Shown here one piece after another: positions 47,371-59,379 of a DNA stretch of 64,000 bases. The stretch is from positions 930,001 to 994,000 of the forward strand of contig JAHYIO010000001.1 in NCBI GenBank assembly GCA_020543525.1, written 5' to 3'. Position numbers and translations under genes: made by a program. Position 1 is the stretch's first letter. Every line of letters starts with the position of its first letter. The DNA comes from Coriolopsis trogii. Lineage: Eukaryota > Basidiomycota > Agaricomycetes > Polyporales > Polyporaceae. Under the pieces are notes generated by a model. It was not told where the DNA came from. It was given only the letters and a program-made list of their open reading frames with translations, and ran no database searches.

Positions 47371-49815
47371 ATGGGTGTCGTCTCCAGTTGTTGCGAGTCT
47401 TGCTGTGAGTCTCACTTCCCTGGCACTCTCACGATTACCCCAAACTCGCGTCTATTCTAACGTGCCTCGGTCAGTCCGCTCGCGGAGGTCAACATACGAG
47501 CCGTTGTTGTTGGAGAACGAGCGGGAGGCTGTGGCAGACCTTTTGCAGTACCTGGAAAGTACGTCGTATGACACTCGATTGACAGGACGCAGTTCTCATG
47601 TTTTATGCACGCGGGTCTTCAGACCGTACTACAACCGACTTCTTCCGGGATTCGCCTCTTGCAGCGTTGACCACACTTTCGTTTTCTGACAACGTCGACC
47701 TCCAACGTAGCGCAGCACTTGCATTTGCCGAAATCACCGAGAAGGAAGTCCGCCCCGTCGGTCGCGATACTCTCGACCCCATCCTCTTCCTCCTCAGTAG
47801 CCATGACACGGAAGTGCAGCGGGCTGCAAGTGCGGCTCTGGGAAATCTTGCTGTGAATAGTGCGTAGACCTCTGGATTGTTCTCATGCCTGTGCTAATTC
47901 CACGCGACAGCTGACAACAAGCTTCTCATCGTGAAGCTTGGCGGTCTTGAACCTCTCATCAGGCAGATGCTCAGCCCGAACGTAGAGGTGCAGTGCAATG
48001 CGGTGGGCTGCGTCACAAACCTGGCTACGCACGGTGAGCATGGCGTGATGCTTGCGGTGTACTATGGTCTCTGAGGTTTCGTCCCGAAGACGACAACAAA
48101 ACGAAGATTGCGAAGTCCGGCGCCCTCGTTCCCCTTACGCGGCTGGCACGCTCCAAGGATATGCGTGTGCAGCGCAACGCGACTGGCGCACTGCTAAACA
48201 TGACCCACTCGGGTGCGTCCTGCATGAGCTCCGCCGTTCCTGTTATGAAAGTTCTCATGGGCGCTTCCACCAGATGAGAACAGGCAACAGCTTGTGAACG
48301 CCGGCGCTATTCCCGTGCTGGTCAGTCTGCTGAATTCGCCAGACACGGATGTGCAGTATTACTGCACTACTGCTCTAAGTAACATCGCTGTGGATGGTGA
48401 GTACAGATGTATACAGTGGTCGTATCCTTGCCTCACAGGACGCATATAGCACACAACCGCAAGAAGCTCGCGCAGTCTGAGCCTAAGCTTGTCTCCAGCC
48501 TTGTGCAGTTGATGGACAGTCAGAGTCTGAAGGTCCAATGTCAGGCCGCCTTGGCTCTTCGCAACCTTGCCAGCGACGGTACGTATGTCCCTCTTAGTAG
48601 GTGGAAGGCGGTCTAATACATCTCCAACAGAGAAGTACCAACTCGAAATTGTTAAGGCTGACGGCCTCACTTCCCTACTCCGTCTTCTGCAGTCCACATA
48701 TCTACCTCTCATCCTGTCAGCTGCTGCATGCGTGCGGAACGTTTCCATTCACCCGCAGAACGAATCTCCGATCATTGAGTCAGGTTTCCTGCAACCTCTC
48801 ATCAACCTGTTGTCGTTTAAGGACAACGAGGAGGTGCAGTGTCACGCGATCTCGACGCTTCGTAACCTGGCTGCGAGCTCCGAGAAGAACAAGCAGGCGA
48901 TTGTCAAGGCTGGTGCCGTCCAAAGCATCAAGGACCTCGTGCTGGAGGTGCCGATGAACGTCCAGAGCGAGATGACGGCGTGCATCGCGGTATTGGCTCT
49001 CAGTGGTGCGTTCGTACAGTATGAGGTACTGGGTAACAGCTGACCTTGTTGCTATGGATCAGACGAGCTGAAGGGGCAACTGCTCGAGATGGGTATTTGT
49101 GAGGTGTTGATCCCTCTGACGAACTCGCCAAGTTCAGAAGTACAAGGCAACAGCGCTGCGGCGTTGGGTAACCTGTCTTCTAAGGGTAAGCCGTGCATGT
49201 CGTGGTGACCAGTATGAGGTGCTGACGAGTAGCGTAGATGGCCGCGCCATGACTGACGATTACTCGGCCTTTAACGACGTGTGGGACAAGCCCGAAGGCG
49301 GCATGCACCAGTACTTGTACCGTTTCCTCACGAGCTCTGACGCAACATTCCAACATATTGCTGTATGGACCATCGTACAGCTCCTGGAGTCTGGCGGTCA
49401 GTCATCACCGGTTATCTCTCCTCTCGCAGCTAGCGCTTACGAAGTATATACAGATCCCCAACTTATCACCAACATCCGCAACTCAAATCTTCTCATCCAG
49501 AACATCCGTCATCTTGCAGAGACTCGCACGTCGACACCGACGTCTTCCCTCGGCGGCACTCCTCACTCGCATCACTCACAGGCCCACTCATACCAGGACA
49601 CAGAGACAGGCAATGGCCATGGCGAGATCCAGATGCTCGCACGGCGCATCCTCGACTTCACCGATAACGAGGGCGTCATGACACCCAGCGCTCTTGCATC
49701 ACAAATTCAAGCCAGCTCGCTCTCGCAGAGGGACGAGAGCGTGAGCGGGCGCGACCACGAGGAACTCCGGAAGAGCGTGCGCGAGGCCTTCAGCGGTAGC
49801 TCGATCGGCCACTAG
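47371..49815 (+). CDS. VAC8: Vacuolar armadillo-repeat protein Vac8
   Basis: Lipid-anchored scaffold on the vacuole membrane, used in vacuole inheritance, nucleus-vacuole junctions and the Cvt/autophagy route. The start at 47371 gives [11 protein letters not shown], with the N-myristoylation Gly2 and adjacent Cys residues for palmitoylation. An intron follows (ends about 47490) and then [28 protein letters not shown] string of armadillo repeats comes next, for example [21 protein letters not shown], [86 protein letters not shown] and [17 protein letters not shown], each split by short introns. The C-terminal segment (49239-49815) is Ser/Thr-rich and ends [16 protein letters not shown]. Complete. 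Confidence 0.96.
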
Positions 49816-51521
49816 TGGTCGATGTTGCTCTCTTTTCAGTACGCGCTCCGCGACCGTAGGGTCGGGGGCGTATGTACTGGGCGGCACGTAACGGACAGCC
49901 TAGGACGTTTCTTCCATCGTAGTATTCTTTGCCTCCTTCTAGGCTTTCCTTGCTAGAAGTTTGAGATCCATCTTCTCTCGTCTTGCATCGTCCGGCCCCG
50001 TTCTTGTCCCGAGTCGTCTGCATCATGTTTGGTTCGAGCTTTCGTCTGTATCGCATGTTTATTGCCTCTGTTTCCATCCCATCCGGCTCCGTACATACAC
50101 ATCTTTGAACTCTGCGCACTACGCGTCCTTGTGTAGTGACTTGCCTAGATCGCGTCACGTTGGTCAGCCTTCGAGCTCTCACTACCCTCACCCTCTGCCG
50201 GTTTTCTTTTTTTTGTGTATATTTGTAGGACGAGGTATAATTTGACGCGATGTACATATATGCCGCCGCTGCTCTCTCTGTAAGTGGCGTTTGTCTTCAG
50301 CTACTGAGCCATTATATCTTTCCGTGTCGTGGAGTAGCCATGTTCATGGATGGTAGATATCCGCAATGCAATACCATCACACACCTCTCGTTCTGGGACG
50401 TTGAGACGAGCACGTTATGCTGTGTCACAGCCGTCAAGCTTGAAAGCCTAGAACATGGCGAGATGGCCTTGTCGGGGCACATGTTGCCTGCATGCACGTA
50501 CATCTCGACATGAGGCGGGCGCGTTGGGGGTTCCGCCGCGCGCGACACTTGCGAGGACATCAGCGCCGCTTGTAGGCGACGACGCGACGTATGTCGCGTA
50601 CCTGCTGTGGGAAGCAGTGCGCGTGTCAGTCACCGAGGGAGGCCGACTTGGGGCAGGAAACCGTGCAGATCACAACGGCGGGTTCCGGTGCTGAGCGCTG
50701 AGTACGCATATTGCGATGAACGAAGCACGGACCGTTGAGAAGGTGATCTGTGTGGATAGTTACTGCGCGAGTGGCGGGGACGCTGCGGCGTGCAGAAGTC
50801 GCGCAGGAGGAGCAGACGTCCACAGCCTTGGGCGCTCTTTACTGACGCGTGGTTAACGTCAACGTGCGCACAGTTTCGGGTGTCCGGGTGTGTCCCGTGC
50901 GAGATGGATATCGTGTGCTGCTGACTTATCGAGGAAGAGAAGGTCTGGCCTCGGGCCATGGGGGCGATATAGATGGGTATTTTTGGGCGAGGGCAGGCAT
51001 TGGTGAAGATCGTCCGCAGCTCAGGCTCATGGTCTGTGGTTCTTCCGGAACGCATGGTGGTCGGAACTTGCAGGAGAAACGGAACGAAGGAGATCGAAGG
51101 CACGGATATCTGGAGAATTCGCCATGTCTTATCGGCGAGTCTAGAGGCAGAGGGATATCATCCTGTAGACACGGAGGGTTCTGGGGTTGGGACACAGTCG
51201 GAGAGCAGGCGGCGGACCGGAGCGCCCGAGAGGAGACGCAAGATGGGCGCTTGTTGGATGTGGACCTGCTCACGGCTTCGGTCGAGCGCAGAGGTTATCC
51301 AGCGCAGCTGGGGCCTCCTCTTGTTTGTCCAGCACTCCCATCTCTCCCGGGGTTTATCCTTTCCCCCTCAACGTTCTCCGTGCTGCAGACGTGTTCTTGA
51401 CCAGCACGCACCCCAGGCTGCGCCTTGGTGCCTTTCACATCGACTCGTAGCGGCTCCACATTCGACTTTTTTCTCCTCTCCCTCTCGCCACCACCACCTT
51501 CTTCGCGTCGACGGTTTCGCG
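49816..51521. other. Long intergenic region upstream of the first GH16 gene
   Basis: 1.7 kb. The first 450 bases look like the VAC8 3' region (AT-rich, with a T8 run at about 50210). The rest must hold the GH16 promoter. A plus-strand frame stays open from 50973 into the GH16 gene, but its translation before the signal peptide is Arg/Ser-rich and structureless. No transposon ends, RNA gene or repeat seen. Confidence 0.45.
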
Positions 51522-53251
51522 ATGATTGTGCACATCCCTCTCATCCTCTTCCTCCTCGCCAATGTCGCTCCCTCCGATGCCGACCTCCTCGCACGCAGCT
51601 CCGACTCACTCAGTCGTGCAGCTCGACACGTTCGCCGTCACGTAAGCAAGCGGAGCTCCTCGCTTTTCGAGGACATCCGCCTCGCGTACTCGGGCTTGCG
51701 CCTCCAGCAGCAACCCCACGTCCTCCAGAAGCAATCCAAGCTTTACTGCACCAGTGTGGGCACAGGGCTCACCGCAGGGAACGGGTCGGGCATAGATAGT
51801 TCGGGCGGAAGCTCCGGTGATTCCAGTTCGTCGAGTGGGTCGAGTCCCACGAGTGAGCCAGCCGCTACTCTCTCATCGCAATCGATTGCTCATACGACCA
51901 CGACTACTTCGACTACCCGTACATCCTCCGCGCCGGCGTCCTCTCCTACGAGTTCAGGTTCATCTGGAAACAGCGGCTCTTCCTCCTCTTGGAAGGTTGC
52001 ACAGAGTTGGGTGTGTAAAATCCCTCCTACTCAGACATTGCTGTTCGCTGACATTTGTCCGAGTAGAAAGGCGATTCGTTCTTTGATGGGTGGAACTTTA
52101 TTAACAATGCCGACATATGGACCCATGGCATTGCCCAGTATGTGGATCAGGGGACAGCTGTAAGTTTTGCATCTGTTCGATCAAGATGCCCATTTTGACA
52201 CATTATGTCCGCCAGAAATCAGCGAACCTCATCGAGATCAATGATGCTGGAAATGCTATCATGCGCGTGGAAACCACCCCCGTCGTTTCGGGGAACCGTC
52301 AGAGCATTCGACTAGAGTCTCAGTATACGTACACGAAAGGGCTGGTCATCATCGATGCTGTTCATATGCCGACGGGATGTGGAACATGGCCAGCGTTTTG
52401 GAGTAACGGTTCGTCCTTGTCGTTCCATCGGTCGTCGGTCGATCTGACATCATCGTACTGCAGGACCGAACTGGCCAGCAGGAGGAGAGATCGACATGGT
52501 CGAGGGTGTCAACGACTACACGAACAATCAAGTGACTCTGCACACCAACCCTGGCTGCTCATTGCCATCCTCTGACACGGGCACGCTGGGCATCAGTGGT
52601 AGTCTCACGGCCGGTACAGACTGTTCGAGTGCCTCTACGGGCAACGCGGGATGCGGCGTTCGTGATAGTCGCAGCAATTCCTACGGGGCTCCGTTCAATA
52701 GCAATGGAGGCGGTGTATATGCCAGTAAGTTCCGGGTGCATCAACCATGTGCATGACACGCTGATATATCTTGTGACTCAGCGTTGTGGACGGATGACGG
52801 TATCAAGTCGTGGTTCTTCCCGCGCGGTTCGATACCCGACGACATTGAGAAGGGTGCACCGCAACCATCCGGTTGGGGAACACCTGTCGCGGCCTTCCCC
52901 TTCACCACATGTCCCTCGTCGTTATTCGCCAACCATGTGGCCATCTTCGACACCACGCTATGGTAAGTTTTTCCTTCGTCATCCCATTGACCTGTCCTCA
53001 TATATCTCACCCCTCTCAGCGGTGACTGGGCAAGCGGTGTTTGGGCTGCCGATAGTTCTCCCGGCCAGTCACAGACTTGTGCGCAGAGCACTGGTGTGGC
53101 TACCTGCGAGGATTTCGTGCGGCAGCACGGCGGTTCATTCTCTGAGGCTTGTGAGTCCCTTGTCTGTCTTCCCTCGTGCCGGGCCTCCGTACTTAGCTGC
53201 ACCCTTCCAGATTGGGAAGTGAAGAGCGTCCTCATCTACCAGGACAGCTGA
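51522..53251 (+). CDS. Secreted GH16 endo-beta-1,3(4)-glucanase, Lam16A-like (copy 1)
   Basis: Extracellular or wall-associated enzyme cutting beta-1,3 / 1,3-1,4 glucan. The start is the ATG at 51522 (MIVHIPLILFLLANVAPSDA), a signal peptide. A basic segment ending in VSKR may be a Kex2 site (about residue 44). A Ser/Thr/Gly-rich linker runs to about 52000. The catalytic domain starts at GDSFFDGWNFINNADIWTHG, followed by MRVETTPVVSGNRQSIRLES and MPTGCGTWPAFWSNG. After an intron comes GGEIDMVEGVNDYTNNQVTLH, holding the ExDxxE catalytic residues. TGNAGCGVRDSRSNSYGAPF, DGIKSWFFPRGSIP and HGGSFSEAYWEVKSVLIYQDS complete it. Stop ends at 53251. Fully coding with several introns. Strong paralogy to the gene at 59380. 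Confidence 0.93.
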
Positions 53252-54656
53252 GCCATCCTCGCGTTCACTCGCACGCACTTGCTGCGCCTATACGTGACGT
53301 ATAGCTCCGTCACCTACATCACATAGCGCCATTCCTGCACGATCAGGCTCGTTTCCAATCCTGGCGGCGTCATCCGTTGACACTCTCCACCACATCTTGC
53401 CGTCCTGAAGGACTCCAGGCGACCCCTGACACACAGACTACGCTTTGCCCAGATTTGCATATGGGCCTCACAGTACCTGGCCATTCCCATATCGACAACA
53501 TCGTTGTACATACTGTATCGCCATTAGAGGACATTGTATGATACGCACACGGATTGAGATTGGCCGCTCGCCGGGACTAGGATCAGGGATCCTCGCCTGC
53601 GGGTGGCAATCGCTCACGAATGTTCATGACGCTCACACCTTACCATCATGTTTAGATACCGTCTGCTTTCTAGAGTGTTGTATGTGCATCGTCGTCCGTG
53701 TTGTATCGCTGCATGTATTGCTGCTGTATCATAGAACGCTTTCGCGGATATTATATATATGCTTGTCATACTTTACTGCGGGTCCTACGTCTTGACATTG
53801 AGTCAGAGGGTGGATGACAGAACTAAGTAGGGTCTTCTGAGATGGGACAACTCGAGTCTCGAGGAGTCAGGCCCTAGGACAAGAGTCGTGATCATAGCGA
53901 TTCCGATCGAGGTGGGATCACGGTAGATCACCGGTTTGATCGCCGGAACCACTGTATCCTAAGTACTGTACCACACACGCACTGACGATGAGCTTGATCA
54001 GATTCCCATCGTCAACTCACTCACGATAAACTCCGTCATGTTGGTGCGGAGACGTCTTGTCCTGCTTGAAGAGTCACAAAGCAGTAAAGAATGCCTTAGT
54101 TCAGTTCAGCATTCCGGCAAATTAGCTTACTGGACCGTCAATCCCGCCCGTCAAAGAGGTCCGTAAGGTCGGCCTACGGGAGACAAGAAAAATAGGTACT
54201 TATTCGGCACAATAAGTACTTGCTTGCACTTTCAGGCATCCAGATCATCAACACAATGGTGATATGTAGAGCGAGAAAGGCTCCAAAAACGCCGCAGGAG
54301 AATATGACTAGAGTGCAGATCTGGAGTTGTGTACATGATCATAGCTGACCGGATTGCTTACCCAGAAATGTACATGGAAAGACCCTATGCCAAGGAGGTA
54401 GTATTGCGAATGCATACCGTCGCAGTGGACGTCATTCCTTGCACTGGACACTGGACAAAAACTATTGACTCTTGTTTGGAAGGAGGGAAATGGGAGCAAG
54501 GAGGCAGCGATATACACTGGCAGATAAGCCACTTTCATATTCAGATCTACCCTAGCTACGGCCAATACGGTTCAAGTCTGACCCAATCTTCACAACTATG
54601 TACACACTCTACTACTACCTAGGTATACAAGGGGAACTGAGAAGAACCGCCGCCGT
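53252..54656. other. Intergenic region between GH16 copy 1 and a small minus-strand gene
   Basis: 1.4 kb of lower-complexity, AT-richer DNA with no supported gene. A TATA-like run (TATTATATATATG) lies at about 53748. Short open frames on both strands have no recognisable content. Confidence 0.45.
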
Positions 54657-55172
54657 CTACAGATCAATGTCCATGGCCGGGCGAGCGAGATTGGCACGCC
54701 AGTGATGCTCGTTAACCGGATCCTTCTGATACAGGTTGACCTCGAAGAACTTATTGTGACCGACACACTTGAAGTTCTTGAACCTGATTGATCGCAGGTC
54801 AACAAGAAAAACCGCGTTCGTCAAGGCCCAGTGTCCCGGCCGGCCGAGACAGAGAGGTGGGTGGTTCACTCACGAGTTGAGCTTCTGGAAATTAGCCTGG
54901 ATCAGGTCGTTCTCGGAGACCTCCACGAAGCCGCCGTCGCCCGTGTTGTCGGGGATGAAGTAGCGCTTGCTCTCAAGAGGCCCGAAGTTGACCTGGCGGA
55001 CCAGCTGGACGGCGAAGTCGGGCTTGAGCTGGAGCAGGTCCGCCGGGTCGGGGGAAGGCGCAGCTTCCCTGGGGTGTTTGGCCCAACGCCTGAACGTCCT
55101 GAACTTGTCTTCGTGGCTCAGCGTCCGAGGGCGGAAGGGTTTGATAGAGTCGCAGCAGAATAGGGGCGACAT
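54657..55172 (-). CDS. Unrecognised small protein, 141 aa
   Basis: I do not recognise it. Two exons, 55172-54874 and 54783-54657, are joined by a GTGAGT...CAG intron of 90 nt, giving 141 residues. The start (MSPLFCCDSIKPFRPR) was chosen over an upstream in-frame ATG at 55373 because the frame before it is low-complexity Pro/His-rich, typical of leader DNA. The protein is compact and charged, with no signal peptide and no membrane span: HEDKFRTFRRWAKHP, then PDPADLLQLKPDFAVQLVRQ, FGPLESKRYFIPDNTG and, after the intron, FKNFKCVGHNKFFEVNLYQK, ending HHWRANLARPAMDIDL. The even mix of hydrophobic, aromatic and charged residues suggests a folded domain. Cys-Cys at 6-7 could be lipidated (guess). 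The neighbours give no functional clue. Confidence 0.72.
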
Positions 55173-56091
55173 GTTGTTGGGGGGGTGGGGGGGGATAGCA
55201 AGATCGGTGGTGGGATGGTTGGTTCTTTGGTTCTTTTGTAGCGGGAAAGATAGGGTGGCTGTCAAGCGTGGAGAGTTGGTCAAAAGTTCCCCTTTCAGAC
55301 GGTCGTTTGGATTAGGTTTCGAGTCTATTGCCCATGTGAGACCAGTTGCGTGTCTCATATTGATAGGACTCAAGTCCTCGTGCCCGCGTTACTTAGGCCT
55401 CGAACGATCACTTGAAGTAACGAAGATGCCTTCGGTACATTGAATGCATGATTGGCCATCTGGGAGGTTTGAGGCATACCATCCGAGTCTGTTCCAGTAG
55501 AAAACGAGTCGTGCTTACACCCACAGGAGACGAGCGATTGGTTATATTCCGGATATTAAGGCATACCATCTGAGGGGCATCCACTAGCATGCGAGCATTC
55601 TGTTCGTTTGTGTAGGCAGTCTCGATGGGTAGCATAGTCGTCGTAGTATTGTGCCACTGACCTTGTTTCGGCTCCAGACGTTTTAAGTTCTTTCGGCGGA
55701 AAAACAAGTCCTGCAGGAGGGGGATGAGCCTGAGGGGAAGACGCGTCGAATTGAAGGATATTTCGCACGAGTGTGGTTTGAGCGCCTGTGTGAGAGAGAA
55801 CAATCGAGCGCCGGAAGACGAAACCACCACTGGCCATGCGTGAGGTCCTCATCCCCTCCCTGTTGGGAATCGAGCTTTTCCCTGTCTATTGAGACACGCT
55901 TGACGGAAGACTGACAACCTCGCGACATTGGCACTATCGGCACAATCCTGGCTGTGCCAAAGCTCTCGTCCGCCGCAGCTCTTTGTCTCGCGTCTACCGT
56001 GTTTGATACCCTCCTCGCCCCTCATACCCCATACGTTTGACGAAGTTGGTATATTTGCTAGCAGAAGGCCAGCATTGAGCGTTGCAGAATC
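55173..56091. other. Intergenic region with a possible small minus-strand gene
   Basis: Mostly promoter DNA for the flanking divergent genes. Between 55837 and 55370 on the minus strand there are coding-looking frames: MASGGFVFRRSIVLSHTG at the upstream end, and STGTDSDGMPQTSQMANHAF running to a stop at 55370. I could not join them cleanly, so no gene is called. Confidence 0.3.
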
Positions 56092-58726
56092 ATGCCACAG
56101 GCTGCCACACAAGGCACGCCCCGCGCGTCCCAGTCGGAGCCACACTCGGCCACCGCGCGGCGACTCAAGCCCCACCCGAGCAAGAGCGAAGTGTCTGACA
56201 GCGAGGAGGAGCGACAGAGGTGAGAGATGTGCTTTTTCCAAGTTCTCGACGCGCTCTGGGGCTGACTAAGGAGGACGGGATGACTGCGGCTGTACGACTA
56301 GACGTGTCAGGCTCAAGCGTGCGGCGCTGGCGGTGGTGGACCAGAACGAGCTGAGGGTGGTCGTGGTCTCGTCTGACGAGGAGGATGGGACAAGGTGCGT
56401 GCGTGACGGTACTCGTGAGGTGTCGAGCGCGATATGAACAGAGTTGTTTCATAGCGCGTCCGTGGTCGCTCTCAAGGGCTCGCAGACTCCGCATGTGTTC
56501 AGTCAGGACACTGCGTTAGACAGGTGTGTCCTCGATACTCTCTACTCCTCTACATGTGACTTCTAAACCGAAACTGGACACGACCCTATAGTGACAGTGA
56601 GTCTGACAACAACCGGTCGCCTCCATGCACGCCCAGGCGGAAACCGGGGGCCAGTGGGCGGACCCGCAACATCATCCAGAGCTCCAGCTCCGAGTCGGAC
56701 GAGGCAGACGGGAAACATGTATTTGGTGTGGGTACGACCACCCCAGGCTCGGGCGTTGGCAAAGCCCAAACCCCGATGTCGAGACGGCGGAGAAGGCGGA
56801 CGCTCCCGCCTGAAGAGGAGATCATAGACCTCACGCTCACTTCCCCGGAGAACAGCGACTGCGAGCGACAGGTGGCCGCTTCCCCGCGCGGCCGTAGCCA
56901 GGACTCCGGCGGTGCCACGGACGCGGCGCGGTCAGGGAAAGACAAAGAGAAGGCACAGGAGAAGGGGAAGGGGGGCCGCACACGCCAGGCTTCCCCTACT
57001 TCGGAAGAGAAGATGATCCCTTTGTTCCGAGACGACTCGTCTGACTCGGAGAGCGAGAAGGAAGATGGCGGGACATTAGCGCAAGCTGGGGACCCCTTCT
57101 CTATCGACGACGGCGCCATACTGATCCTGTAAGTTGCCCTGTATGTACAACTGTTGCACTCGTCGCTCAATCCACCATATTGTAGGAACGAACCTCGGAG
57201 CACTCGGAAACCCGTCCGACGTCCCGTGACGCCTGCTAGGAAACCCGTCACTAGTACTCCGAATCCTTTAGTTGCGCGTCCCGCATGTTCAGACGATGTG
57301 GACGATGAGGATGAGGACGAAGACGAAGACGACGAGCCCAAATCGCGGCACACCGTCGCGGCGATCCGGACTGCAGCACCCTCGCCAGGCCCGAGCAAGA
57401 TCAAATCGAAAGCAAAAACACCGCGCGTGTCCAAGAAGGCGCTGCAGGAGCGCGAGCCGGAGCGCCGTCGGGCGTACGCCGCCGAGTTCTTCAGGGAGCT
57501 GAACGAGAGCGTGTTCGGAGGGGGCATCCCGGCGGGGACGACGCTCGAGTGGAACAAGCGACTATTGACGACAGCCGGACGGGCTCATTGGCGTAGGTGA
57601 GGATTCAAGTTACGGTTGTTTTGCCAGTGTTGTTTGCCTGAAGGGTTGGAGGATCACTGACTGCACTCTGTGCGTGTAGGACGAGGGAGGGCGTGCACGT
57701 CACGTCTATACAGCTGGCAGAGAAGATTCTCGACTGTGACGGTGAGTGTGCTGGACCTACGTGGGTCCTGTGTCGACGATCCCTGACGCTGGGCAGAGCG
57801 GATCAGGAACACACTCTCGCACGAGATGTGCCACTTGGCCTGTTGGATCATAAATGGAGAGCCCAACGAAAACCACGGCTCGCTCTTCAAGGGCTGGTGA
57901 GTCTCACTGCCCCCTCAGCCGCCCAGAGTGTCATTGTGGTTGATGATATCGACTCGGCAACTTTCGTTGTAGGGCGAAGAAAGTGATGCGCAAACGGCCA
58001 GAGATAGAAGTCACGGTATGAGGCCATGGGCTTGCTTGGCTGTGTCATGCCGTGACTAGCTATTTTGGCAGACGAAGCATAACTACGAGATCAAGTGCAA
58101 ATACGAGTGGAGTATGTTCGTCCTTGTTGATATCGGATGCGCTACTGACTTGCACTGGTGTTGTCGCCGTCGGCGGACGCAGAATGTGCCAACTGCGCCA
58201 AAATGTGAGTCGGTCCTGAGTGTGTCACAGTCAATCCTTGCGCTGAAGTTATGGTCTCGACTTAGCTACGGTCGCCATTCAAAGTCTATCAACCCTGAGG
58301 AAGTCGGTAAGATGCTCGCCAGCAGTCATGATCACGATTCGCGAGATCTTAAGTTGGGTCGTCCACACAGTCTGCGGCGTCTGCAAGGTCGGTCAGCTGG
58401 TGCCTCAGTTCGAGAGCCGGCGGGCCCCCAAGACACCCAAGACACCGAAGCCCAAGGCGGACAGTCAAAATGCTGCGGCTCGCAGTCGCGGTGCGTCCTC
58501 CGGCATACTGTGTGCCGCTTTGCCGCCTAACTGCTGTGTGTCGGCCACAGACTCGCCTCTGGTCATGCCTGGAGGATTCCCGTCTCCGAGTCCGACCGAG
58601 AACAGAAGTGCTGCTCGGACCCAGATGTTCCCGGGCGAGTCGGACGAAGACTCGGACATGGAGGTGTTGGCGGAGATCCTTGGCGAAGTGAAGATTTCCG
58701 CCACAGTGGCAAAGGGCGTAGCTTGA
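56092..58726 (+). CDS. SprT-like metalloprotease, GCNA type, with SUMO-interacting motifs
   Basis: Nuclear zinc protease related to GCNA, Spartan and Wss1, which act on DNA-protein crosslinks. The start is the ATG at 56092 (MPQAATQGTPRASQSEP). The first half (56092-57420) is disordered and acidic, with repeated hydrophobic-acidic motifs resembling SIMs: LRVVVVSSDEEDG, IIQSSSSESDEADG, EEIIDLTLTSPENSD, then DDSSDSESEKED and DDEDEDEDEDDE-like runs. The SprT domain begins at about 57440 (RRAYAAEFFRELNESVFGG) and has LEWNKRLLTTAGRAHWRR, VHVTSIQLAEKILDCD and the zinc-binding helix NTLSHEMCHLACWIING (HExxH), then NENHGSLFKGW with the third His. A zinc ribbon follows: KCKYEWKCANCAKIYGR and VVCGVCKVGQLVPQFES. 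About eight short introns. The C-terminus is acidic (GESDEDSDMEVLAEIL) and the stop ends at 58726. Confidence 0.9.
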
Positions 58727-59379
58727 GGGCTTTCTATGGATTTCTTGGGACCATGCGTCATGTAGTTATGATTTTCTTGGTGTCTTTGGCCACTCTAGAT
58801 GAGTTACTGAGACTTTGGGGGCAAAGTGCGACATGAAGCGCCCGCGCCGGCCGGAACGCGAGTGGGCCGCAGTGTCCGGCGTGCGTGGCGGGGTTCGCGT
58901 TGATCGCTGTCGAGCTCATCTCCTGCATCTCACACCTACCATGTGTCTTCGTCCGGATGGCTTGTTGTGCGTTCCCGACGGGTTCACGGACGACAAACAA
59001 GGGATGTGGATGGCAACAGGAGGAATAACACAGCGTTCGGCATGGGACAAAAGGGAAGGCCTCGTGTAGGTAAGCGTGCGTGTCGGGTCATCCTAAGCCT
59101 TTTGTGCCCAGCCCTCGCTGCTCCACGGCCCACCCCGTTTCCTGCAGCGGACGGAAGAGAGACATAAGCCTCTTCGACACCCTCGTGCTCTCCCGGGTCT
59201 TCCCACAACCTATCTTTCCACCGCTCAACCTTGCTTCGCGCACTCATCCCACTTCTCTTTCGCCGAGGCTGCGCCTTTGCCACTACCCTTCTGTTCCTAC
59301 CCTCTATCTAACACGAGCCACCACCACTCCTTCAGTCCACGCCCTCCCGAGACTCACAGCAAGAGTCCACCACGTCAGC
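58727..59379. promoter_or_regulatory. Promoter region of the second GH16 gene
   Basis: 653 bases. The 150 bases before the start are pyrimidine-rich. No gene supported. Confidence 0.45.

Noticed and set aside
50973..51521. In-frame N-terminal extension of GH16 copy 1 (183 codons)
   Set aside because: A good signal peptide begins at the ATG at 51522, matching copy 2; the upstream translation is structureless.
54569..54579. tRNA box B-like sequence GGTTCAAGTCT
   Set aside because: The flanking five-base arms do not pair and no box A lies at the right distance.
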